This document shows positions 23,944 through 29,951 of a DNA stretch of 64,000 nucleotides, piece by piece; within the stretch, counting starts at the first letter, position 1, and every line of letters begins with the position of its first letter. The stretch lies in NCBI RefSeq assembly GCF_000421605.1, contig NZ_ATXI01000001.1, forward strand, positions 1 to 64,000, written 5' to 3'. The stretch comes from Thermodesulfobacterium thermophilum DSM 1276. Its GTDB lineage: Bacteria; Desulfobacterota; Thermodesulfobacteria; Thermodesulfobacteriales; Thermodesulfobacteriaceae. The notes beneath the pieces are model-generated. The model did not search any database, was not told where the DNA came from, and worked only from the letters and a program-made list of their open reading frames with translations. Position numbers and translations under genes: made by a program.

Positions 23944-24000
23944 TAAGGTAATGGAACACAGAACCCCTTGTCTCAAATAAGGGGCACCCCAAACCTTAGA
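23944..24000 (-). promoter_or_regulatory. Structured leader upstream of rpsB (possible S2 autoregulation site)
   Basis: On the minus strand a 7-bp outer stem (ACCTTAG-type arms at 23944-23950 and 23994-24000) encloses an inner 6-bp hairpin, CCCCTT with AAGGGG (23965-23985), separated by asymmetric internal loops. It ends about 36 nt before the start codon. S2 is known to repress its own mRNA in other bacteria through leader structures. The role here is inferred. Confidence 0.45.
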
Positions 24001-24067
24001 CGTGCTTTTTATGTTTTCCTAATTAAAACATAGTTTTATATTTTTTCAACTTAAAAACCAAGAGAAC

Positions 24068-24694
24068 CTAAGGTGTCCAACGACAAAACTGGTCTAAAAT
24101 TTGAAGGCCAGGCTTTCCGCTTTTTTCAGGATGAAACTGAAGGGCTACCAAGTTTTTATAGGCTACCACCGAAGGAAAGGGGATGCCATGAAAGGTAATC
24201 CCGTATATTACCTCTTCCTCTTCTGGCACCACATAATAACTGTGAACAAAATAATATTCATACTCTGGGTCAAGACCCTGAAAAACAGGATGAGGCCTTT
24301 GCCAAACCACCTGGTTCCACCCCATATGCGGCACCTTTAGTCTTTCTCCCTCAAACAAAAGAGGATCAGGAAATCTTTTTACCCTACCTTTGAGAAGACC
24401 TAAGGTCTTAGTTCCTCCGTCTTCTTCGCTTTCTTCAAAAATTACCTGCGTACCAAGACAAATACCTAAAATAGGAGTTCCTTTTAAAAAAGTCTCTTTT
24501 AAAAACTCGTCTAAACCTGTTTCTTTTAAACTATCCATCGCACTTTTAGCCGCCCCTACTCCTGGAAAAATAATCCTTTCTGCCTTTTTAAGCTCCTCTG
24601 GGTCATGAGAAATAATCCATCTATATCTGAAAAAGGAAAGCGCTCTGGCTACACTGGTAAGATTACCAGCCTTGTAGTCAACTATCCCTATCAT
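24068..24694 (-). CDS. hisH: Imidazole glycerol phosphate synthase, glutaminase subunit
   Basis: HisH supplies ammonia from glutamine to HisF in histidine synthesis. The class I amidotransferase triad is visible: the nucleophilic Cys in PILGICLGTQVIF and the His and Glu in VALQFHPEKSG. IVDYKAGNLTSV and FPGVGAAKSAMDSL are typical. At 208 residues it is normal. No other his gene lies in the window; it is the last gene of a unit with an unknown gene and scpB, and overlaps the unknown gene by 4 nt. Confidence 0.95.
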   Translation of the reverse strand: MIGIVDYKAGNLTSVARALSFFRYRWIISHDPEELKKAERIIFPGVGAAKSAMDSLKETGLDEFLKETFLKGTPILGICLGTQVIFEESEEDGGTKTLGLLKGRVKRFPDPLLFEGERLKVPHMGWNQVVWQRPHPVFQGLDPEYEYYFVHSYYVVPEEEEVIYGITFHGIPFPSVVAYKNLVALQFHPEKSGKPGLQILDQFCRWTP

Positions 24695-25146
24695 AACCCA
24701 TCCACCTCTCTTTTAAAATCTCTAACCTCTTCCCTGGTAGCTACATTCTCTAAACTGAGGCTCTTCCTCTTTAAATCTGCCTCAAACCTTTTTAAAAGCC
24801 TCTTAAGCTTTCTTCTTAAAGCCCCGTCTTTAAAGTCTTCTTCCAACCCAGAATTCTTGATGAAATTTTTAAGCCTTCTTACGTTTATAGCTGCCCGAGA
24901 TAGGCCACGATAAAAGGGTTTTTCTATGAACTCAGCCGTCAAATCACGCTCTATGATGGCTAAATACCTTTCTATTACAGCTTGCTTTAAAGCCTTGAGC
25001 TCTTCTTGAGTAAGGGTAAGGCCTAACCCTTCTGGAGGAGGTGAGGTAAGGTAGAAAAAGCTATTCCAAAAACACACCTCCGGGATCTCTCCGCCTTCAT
25101 AAAGGATAAACTCTATCTCTTGTAGAACCTCTTTTCTTATACCCAT
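24691..25146 (-). CDS. Hypothetical protein
   Basis: This 151-residue protein is not recognised. It is soluble, with no signal peptide. The N-terminal half has mixed composition with a Pro/Gly turn (SPPPEGLGL). The C-terminal 90 residues are strongly basic and helical (RAAINVRRLKNFIKNSGLEED, then RRKLKRLLKRFEADLKRK), which would suit nucleic-acid or phosphate-group binding. It lies between scpB (15 nt upstream) and hisH (4-nt overlap), so it is cotranscribed with both. It is too short to be the missing ScpA. Confidence 0.65.
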   Translation of the reverse strand: MGIRKEVLQEIEFILYEGGEIPEVCFWNSFFYLTSPPPEGLGLTLTQEELKALKQAVIERYLAIIERDLTAEFIEKPFYRGLSRAAINVRRLKNFIKNSGLEEDFKDGALRRKLKRLLKRFEADLKRKSLSLENVATREEVRDFKREVDGL

Positions 25147-25161
25147 CTTTTCCTGTAGTGT

Positions 25162-25701
25162 TTAATCTTCTCTTTCAGCTAAACTTTTTAGTTCATCTAT
25201 AGGTGGAAGGTCTTTCAGGGATTTTAATCCAAAATATTCTAAAAAGAAAGGGGTGGTTCCGTAAAGAAGGGGCCTTCCAGGCACGTCTTTTCTACCAACC
25301 ACCCTGATAAAGTTGTTTTCCAGCAAAGTTTTAAGGGCAGCCCCGACATCAACCCCTCCTCTTTTGGCAGAAATCTCAGCCCTGGTAATCGGCTGAAAAT
25401 AGGCTATCACAGCCAAGGTCTCAAGAAGGGTTTTCGTCCATCTAAACCCTTTAGGCTTTAAAAAGGTTTTAAGATAGTCTGCTACCTCTGGGGCACTTTC
25501 TAACCGATAACCCTCAGCCACCTCAACCAGCCTAACCCCTCTTGACTGATATTCCTTTTTAAGTTCCTGTAAAATGCTTAAAATTTCTCCCTTCGAAAGG
25601 TTGTCACAAACCTGAGACAACTCCTTTAAACTTACCGACCGACCTGCCACAAAAAGCACCGCCTCAACCACCTTTTTATAAAAATCCCTCTCGTAAAACA
25701 T
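25162..25701 (-). CDS. scpB: Segregation and condensation protein B
   Basis: ScpB is the winged-helix partner of ScpA and SMC in chromosome condensation. The two tandem winged helices are visible: VVEAVLFVAGRSVSLKELSQV at the start, then LLETLAVIAYFQPITRAEISAKRGGVDVGAALKTLLENNFIRVVGRKDVPGRPLLYGTT split over the second. At 179 residues it is complete. The usual neighbour scpA is absent from this window. Confidence 0.94.
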   Translation of the reverse strand: MFYERDFYKKVVEAVLFVAGRSVSLKELSQVCDNLSKGEILSILQELKKEYQSRGVRLVEVAEGYRLESAPEVADYLKTFLKPKGFRWTKTLLETLAVIAYFQPITRAEISAKRGGVDVGAALKTLLENNFIRVVGRKDVPGRPLLYGTTPFFLEYFGLKSLKDLPPIDELKSLAERED

Positions 25702-25706
25702 CGTTT

Positions 25707-26657
25707 TTAGGCTGAATAGTAGGTTTGACCTTCAAGTTCTTTTAACTTTAAGACTCCTTCTTGAGAAAGTCTTTCTAAAAGCTCTAACAAAACCTTAGGC
25801 TCTACCCCGAAGGCTTCGCTTAATTCTTCGACTGATGCAGGCCTTCTTTTTACGTAGGCTACCACCTCTTTCTCTAAACCTTCAAGAGTTAGACTTAAAA
25901 GCCTTCTCTCAAGCCTCTCTCTATTTACTATAACCTCTGTCTTTTCTCCTAAAAATCTGGCTATTTCCTCTAACTTAGCATAAGATAAAGGCCTGGCCTC
26001 TTGATAGGCTACCGGCCTTACCGCTGTGTTTAACTGAACCTTATGAGGGTCTATCTCTTCTATAAATTTCTTTAATGCTTCCAGGTCTTCTTGGCTGTCG
26101 TTTATCCCTGCAAGGAAAAACACCTCAACCCACATCTCACCTTTCATCTGTTTTCTCAACTCTTTTAACCCATCGATGATGTTTTCTAAACTTATCCCTT
26201 TAGCCGGCCTGTTTATGAGGTTAAAAGTTTCTGGACGGGCAGCATCAAGGGAAGGAAGCACAAGGTCAGCCTCACACAAAGCCTCTCTAACCGAAGATAT
26301 ATGCAACAAAGTGCTGTTGGTAAGCACAGCCACAGGCTTTGAAAGGTGCTTTTTAGCTAAAAACAGGGTCTCTTCAAAATAAAAGTTTAGGGTAGGTTCT
26401 CCACTCCCTGTAAGGGTAAAAACATCAAAAAAATCCTGTTTTTCTTTGGCAGTAAGTATGGCCTCTTCTATCTCCTCTTTGGTAAAATAAAACCTTCTTT
26501 CAGTGGTAAGAAAGGTGGTTTTTCCTACCTCACAGTAAAGGCAATCCATAGAGCAGACCTTTCTTGGAACCAAGTCTATCCCAAGAGACCTGCCAAGCCT
26601 TCTTGACCGAACAGGACCAAAAAGTAAACTCTTCTTCCAAACAAAGGATTTTTCCAT
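25707..26657 (-). CDS. Radical SAM protein (COG0731-like) with C-terminal winged helix
   Basis: The N-terminal segment LLFGPVRSRRLGRSLGIDLVP followed by CSMDCLYCEVG is typical of the COG0731 group related to archaeal tRNA-modifying TYW1; CxxxCxxC binds the [4Fe-4S] cluster. FTLTGSGEPTLN and VQLNTAVRPVAYQEARPL are later family motifs. The last ~45 residues (RPASVEELSEAFGVEPKVLLELL and on) form a winged-helix-like domain. No reaction is established for the bacterial group. It starts the unit leading to scpB and hisH. Confidence 0.88.
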   Translation of the reverse strand: MEKSFVWKKSLLFGPVRSRRLGRSLGIDLVPRKVCSMDCLYCEVGKTTFLTTERRFYFTKEEIEEAILTAKEKQDFFDVFTLTGSGEPTLNFYFEETLFLAKKHLSKPVAVLTNSTLLHISSVREALCEADLVLPSLDAARPETFNLINRPAKGISLENIIDGLKELRKQMKGEMWVEVFFLAGINDSQEDLEALKKFIEEIDPHKVQLNTAVRPVAYQEARPLSYAKLEEIARFLGEKTEVIVNRERLERRLLSLTLEGLEKEVVAYVKRRPASVEELSEAFGVEPKVLLELLERLSQEGVLKLKELEGQTYYSA

Positions 26658-26721
26658 AAAAAATCCTCAAATTTTTAAGTAAATAATATAACACCTTTTA
26701 AAATCTAAAAAAGAGAAACAT

Positions 26722-26755
26722 CCTCTAAAAAATACAGACCAAACTTTTTTAGAGG
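26722..26755 (-). terminator. Inverted repeat downstream of pilin 2
   Basis: CCTCTAAAAAA (26722-26732) pairs perfectly over 11 bp with 26745-26755 around a 12-nt loop. It lies between the second pilin gene and the radical SAM gene. On the minus strand a U-rich run follows about 10 nt later, so it may terminate pilin transcription inefficiently. Confidence 0.45.
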
Positions 26756-26781
26756 TAATAATTTGTTTATAAGTTTTTAGA

Positions 26782-26814
26782 ATTGACAAATTGAATTGAC
26801 AATATATTGACAAT
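26782..26814. repeat. Three direct repeats of ATTGACAAT
   Basis: ATTGACAAA (26782-26790), ATTGACAAT (26795-26803) and ATTGACAAT (26806-26814) lie just past the second pilin stop codon, with starts 13 and 11 nt apart. Each holds a consensus -35 hexamer TTGACA on the plus strand. They could be regulator binding sites or a fortuitous A+T-rich run. Confidence 0.55.
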
Positions 26815-26817
26815 ATT

Positions 26818-27162
26818 CTATATCTCGCTACATAAAACTAAACCAGAGGTCTCATTATAACTACAAGCAACCTCTCCTGAGATAGAAGTAGCAGTAAGTT
26901 TAATGGGATTCTCTGATTCAAGAATCAAGTTTTGAGTGTATTTTGACTTAGGACAGGTAGCAACTACTTGAGATAGAGAAGAAGTCCCATTTTCCTGTTT
27001 TGAAATTGCAACTAGGCTAAGACAATTTCTCACATCAGAAAGCAGAGAAGCTTTAATTGCTTTTGATAAATACTGATGATAAAAAATTATTGCCAATCCC
27101 AGGAGGATAGTTATTATCCCTATAACTACTAAAACTTCGATCAAAGTAAAGGCTTTAGACAT
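26818..27162 (-). CDS. Type IV pilin-like protein (minor pilin candidate)
   Basis: This 114-residue prepilin-like protein has the leader MSKA followed by FTLIEVLVVIGIITILLGLAI, the N-methylated hydrophobic helix with Glu5. The residue before the cleavage site is Ala rather than the usual Gly, and the Pro at mature position 22 is missing. The globular part has three further cysteines after the helix (NCLSL, ATCPK, ACSYN, VLCSEI region) and a C-terminal pattern like that of the pilin upstream. I infer a minor pilin or pseudopilin. Its Shine-Dalgarno is the 3' arm of a terminator-like hairpin. Confidence 0.82.
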   Translation of the reverse strand: MSKAFTLIEVLVVIGIITILLGLAIIFYHQYLSKAIKASLLSDVRNCLSLVAISKQENGTSSLSQVVATCPKSKYTQNLILESENPIKLTATSISGEVACSYNETSGLVLCSEI

Positions 27163-27167
27163 AAAAA

Positions 27168-27190
27168 CCCCTCCCCTACGTTGGGAGGGG
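27168..27190 (-). terminator. Terminator/attenuator between the two pilin genes
   Basis: The minus-strand RNA has CCCCTCCC (27183-27190) pairing over 8 bp with the G-rich arm (27168-27175), a 7-nt loop, then TTTTT and the pilin 2 ATG. It sits 11 nt after the pilA stop. It would terminate most pilA transcripts, and the G-rich 3' arm is also the only Shine-Dalgarno for pilin 2. Confidence 0.75.
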
Positions 27191-27201
27191 TGCTGAAAAT
27201 A

Positions 27202-27555
27202 TTAAATTCCTGTACAACTCATGGTTCCGTTAGCAGCTATAGTACAAGATACACCTGTTGCAGGACCTTTACAAGTACCTGTAGCAGTATCGTTGCCAAA
27301 AGTTACGTCTACATAAGTAGTATTCTTCATAATACCAGAAGCTGATTCACAAGCAGCCATATTCTGAGCCTCAGGATGCTCAGCAAGGTAGGCTGCACAT
27401 TGGGTCATTGCATTTCTCAAGTCTGACTGACAACCCGCTACAGCTGCGTTTCTACGATACTTTGAAAACTGCGGAATGGCAATGGCAGCTAAGATGGCGA
27501 TGATGGCAACCACGATCAAAAGCTCAATCAACGTAAAACCCTTACCTCTACTCAT
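27202..27555 (-). CDS. pilA: Type IV major pilin
   Basis: This 117-residue prepilin has the leader MSRGKG and mature FTLIELLIVVAIIAILAAIAIPQFSKYRR, with Glu5 and Pro22, a textbook class IVa pilin. The globular part is short, Ala/Thr-rich and has six cysteines (AGCQSD, TQCAAY, AACES, GTCKGP, VSCTI, MSCTGI), probably disulfide-bonded for thermal stability. It is exported and assembled into surface filaments. A strong AGGAGG and a promoter at 27595-27623 precede it. No assembly genes are in the window. Confidence 0.93.
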   Translation of the reverse strand: MSRGKGFTLIELLIVVAIIAILAAIAIPQFSKYRRNAAVAGCQSDLRNAMTQCAAYLAEHPEAQNMAACESASGIMKNTTYVDVTFGNDTATGTCKGPATGVSCTIAANGTMSCTGI

Positions 27556-27594
27556 AACCTACCTCCTAAAGTATTTTTTACTTTCTATAAATAT

Positions 27595-27623
27595 CAAATA
27601 ACAACTTTTTATCAAAAAGTCAA
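27595..27623 (-). promoter_or_regulatory. Candidate promoter for pilA
   Basis: TTGACT (27618-27623), a 17-nt spacer and TATTTG (27595-27600) read on the minus strand about 40 nt before the pilA ATG. No sigma-54 GG-N10-GC element, common for pilA elsewhere, was seen. Confidence 0.4.
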
Positions 27624-27724
27624 TAGCTAAAATTATTTTTAATTTTATTAAAATTTATAAAAAATAAAGGGAAAATTATTTTATTTTTATATTTTCAGAT
27701 ATTAACCAAAAATTTGCCTATCTT

Positions 27725-27752
27725 TTGAATGTTTTCAGAATTTTGGTATACT
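27725..27752 (+). promoter_or_regulatory. Promoter for purE
   Basis: TTGAAT (27725-27730), a 16-nt spacer and TATACT (27747-27752) end 37 nt before the purE ATG. Both hexamers are good matches. The rest of the 234-nt pilA-purE gap is very A+T-rich and shows nothing else. Confidence 0.6.
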
Positions 27753-27789
27753 AATTTTTAAATAAAAATAAACCAGCAAGGAGGAGGAG

Positions 27790-28296
27790 ATGAAAGTAGG
27801 TATTATCATGGGAAGTGACTCTGACCTTGAAGTTATGAAAGATGCTGCAGAAACCTTGGAAAAGTTTGGGGTACCCTTTGAGATCACCGTAGCCTCTGCC
27901 CACAGGACTCCTGAAAGGGTACATCAGTGGGTAACCACCGCAGAACAAAGAGGAATAGAGGTAATCATCGCAGGGGCTGGGATGGCAGCCCATCTTCCTG
28001 GGGTGGTTGCCTCTCTTACTACCCTTCCTGTGATAGGAGTTCCTATAAAAGGTAAAGCCTTAGAAGGACTTGATGCCCTTTTTTCTATTGTCCAAATGCC
28101 ACCTGGAATCCCTGTAGCAACCGTTGCCATAAACAGTGCCAAAAACGCCGCCCTTTTAGCCTTACAAATCCTTGGGATAAAATATCCTGAGGTCAAAGAA
28201 AAACTTAAGGCCTATAAAGAAAAGATGAAAGAAGAGGTACTTAAAAAGGCTGCAAAACTTGAGGCTATAGGTTATAAAAAATACTTAGAAGATTAA
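27790..28296 (+). CDS. purE: N5-carboxyaminoimidazole ribonucleotide mutase
   Basis: PurE rearranges N5-CAIR to CAIR in purine synthesis. The N-terminal [20 protein letters not shown] is the phosphate-binding signature, and [12 protein letters not shown] and [26 protein letters not shown] complete the active site. At 168 residues it is full length. It has a strong ribosome binding site (AAGGAGGAGG). It faces purD, whose stop lies 4 nt away. Confidence 0.96.
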   Translation: MKVGIIMGSDSDLEVMKDAAETLEKFGVPFEITVASAHRTPERVHQWVTTAEQRGIEVIIAGAGMAAHLPGVVASLTTLPVIGVPIKGKALEGLDALFSIVQMPPGIPVATVAINSAKNAALLALQILGIKYPEVKEKLKAYKEKMKEEVLKKAAKLEAIGYKKYLED

Positions 28297-28300
28297 CCGC

Positions 28301-29584
28301 TTAGGTTTCTAAATACTTAAAATAGCGTTGCCCGATGTCTTTACGGTAATGGGCGCCGTCAAAGTGGATTAAAGATACCGCCTGATAGGCCCGTTTTATG
28401 GCTGAGGGGATGTCGTTATCAAGGGCGGTAACACCTAAAACCCTTCCGCCTGAGGTATAAAAGGCATCCCCTTCTTTTTTAGTGCCTGCGTGAAAAACGA
28501 TTACGTCTTCAAGCTGTTTCACCTTATCTAAACCTTCTATCTTTTTCCCTTTTTCATAGCTTCCTGGATAGCCTTTGCTTGCCATCACCACACATACGCA
28601 GGCCTTATCGGTTTCAACAAGGTCTACCTTATCAAGCCTGCCGTTAAGGGTTGCGTCTAAAAGCTCGATAAAGTCATTTTCTACTCGGGGAAGAATTACC
28701 TGGGTCTCAGGGTCTCCTAAACGACAGTTAAACTCAAGCACATACGGGATGTGGTTTACGATCATTAGCCCTGCATACAAAAACCCAAGATAAGGATGGC
28801 CTTCCTTGGCCAAGGTCTTTAAAACAGGAGAGATAACCTTTTCTTCTATCTCCTTTCTTAGGTCTTTAGTAATCAAAGGGGTAGGAGAATAGGCTCCCAT
28901 CCCTCCGGTATTTGGACCCTGGTCTCCGTCTAAGAGTCTTTTGTGGTCTTGAGAGGTGGGTAAAGCTTTAAAATGTTCTCCGTCGGTGATTACGATATAA
29001 GAGGCTTCTTCACCCACAAGTTTTTCCTCGATCACCACCCTTTGACCAGCCTCTCCAAAAATCCTTTGTTCCATCAACTTTTCTACGGCTTGAAAGGCCT
29101 CCTCCTTGGTATCACAAACAAACACCCCTTTTCCGGCACAAAGTCCATCTGCTTTAACCACCAAAGGTGCCCCAACTTTTTCTATGTATTGCCTTGCTTT
29201 ATCTGGGTCGTCAAACACCTCAAACCTTGCGGTAGGGACCCCTGCTTTAACCATTATCTCCTTGGCAAAAATTTTGCTCCCTTCAAGGTTTGCGGTAAAA
29301 CGATCAGGCCCAAAAACTTTAATCCCTTTTTCTTCAAGAACATCTCTTATCCCTTTTACCAAAGGCTCTTCAGGCCCTGGCAAAACAAGTCCTATCCCTT
29401 CTTTTTTACAAAACTCTGCAAGGGTAGAAAAATCAATAGGTTGAATATCTTTGGGAACCTCGGTTATCTCTTCAATCCCCCCGTTGCCAGGAACACAATA
29501 AAGTTTCTCCAGATGTTTTGATTTTTTAAGCACATAGCAGATGGCATGCTCCCTTCCACCACCACCCACAACTAATATCCTCAT
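28301..29584 (-). CDS. purD: Phosphoribosylamine--glycine ligase
   Basis: This ATP-grasp ligase makes glycinamide ribonucleotide. It starts MRILVVGGGGREHAICYVL, then GPEEPLVKGI, the ATP-grasp motifs VVKADGLCAGKGVFV and GEEASYIVITDGE, TSQDHKRLLDGDQGPNTGGMGAYSP and the metal-binding LEFNCRLGDPETQVILPR. I chose the ATG at 29584, six nt after a GAGAGG-type Shine-Dalgarno; a start at 29605 would add seven residues. The 427 residues match the family. It converges on purE. Confidence 0.95.
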   Translation of the reverse strand: MRILVVGGGGREHAICYVLKKSKHLEKLYCVPGNGGIEEITEVPKDIQPIDFSTLAEFCKKEGIGLVLPGPEEPLVKGIRDVLEEKGIKVFGPDRFTANLEGSKIFAKEIMVKAGVPTARFEVFDDPDKARQYIEKVGAPLVVKADGLCAGKGVFVCDTKEEAFQAVEKLMEQRIFGEAGQRVVIEEKLVGEEASYIVITDGEHFKALPTSQDHKRLLDGDQGPNTGGMGAYSPTPLITKDLRKEIEEKVISPVLKTLAKEGHPYLGFLYAGLMIVNHIPYVLEFNCRLGDPETQVILPRVENDFIELLDATLNGRLDKVDLVETDKACVCVVMASKGYPGSYEKGKKIEGLDKVKQLEDVIVFHAGTKKEGDAFYTSGGRVLGVTALDNDIPSAIKRAYQAVSLIHFDGAHYRKDIGQRYFKYLET

Positions 29585-29666
29585 ATCCCTACCTCTCAGA
29601 CCCAATTCTTACTCAATTAAGTTATTATAAATCTGAAAAATTTCAACAAAAATTAGATAAAAAAGG

Positions 29667-29678
29667 CTGTTTAAACAG
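29667..29678. repeat. 12-nt palindrome in the purD-rpmB intergenic region
   Basis: CTGTTTAAACAG is a perfect palindrome placed two nt before the rpmB -35 candidate. Its position suits an operator for the divergent purD/rpmB pair, but nothing identifies a regulator. Confidence 0.4.
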
Positions 29679-29680
29679 GG

Positions 29681-29708
29681 TTGTTTTTTTGTCAAGTTAT
29701 TTTATACT
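29681..29708 (+). promoter_or_regulatory. Candidate promoter for rpmB
   Basis: TTGTTT (29681-29686), a 16-nt spacer and TATACT (29703-29708) lie about 45 nt before the rpmB ATG. Confidence 0.4.
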
Positions 29709-29753
29709 TTAGAAGTCTCTAAGAATATTCTTATATCAGCAAGGGAGGAAAAG

Positions 29754-29951
29754 ATGTCTAAAATTTGTGAAGTATGTGGTAAAAAGCCTCATGCTGGAAA
29801 CCAGATAAGCCACTCTGCTAAAAAGTCTACAAGATGGTGGTATCCTAACATTCAAAGTGTTAGGGTAAAACTGGAAAATGGCCAGGTTAAAAGGATGAAG
29901 GTATGCACCCGCTGTTTAAAGGCTGGGAAGGTTAAAAAAGCGGTGAGTTAA
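29754..29951 (+). CDS. rpmB: Large subunit ribosomal protein L28
   Basis: This is a short ribosomal protein of 65 residues. CEVCGKKPHAGNQISHSAKKSTRWWYPNIQSVRV and MKVCTRCLKAGKVKK match L28. The two CxxC pairs (CEVC, CTRC) mark the zinc-binding C+ version. AGGGAGG precedes the ATG. Its stop overlaps the convergent rel stop as TTAA (29948-29951). Confidence 0.96.
   Translation: MSKICEVCGKKPHAGNQISHSAKKSTRWWYPNIQSVRVKLENGQVKRMKVCTRCLKAGKVKKAVS

Noticed and set aside
23765-23992. 75-residue minus-strand ORF over the rpsB start
   Set aside because: It is an out-of-frame product of the rpsB 5' region and its leader.
27202-27555. Geobacter-style conductive e-pilin
   Set aside because: The protein is 117 aa with a cysteine-rich globular part and few aromatics, unlike the short aromatic e-pilins.
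28973-29521. 182-residue plus-strand ORF
   Set aside because: It is antisense to purD, which has full family motifs; the composition of the antisense product is unlike a real protein.
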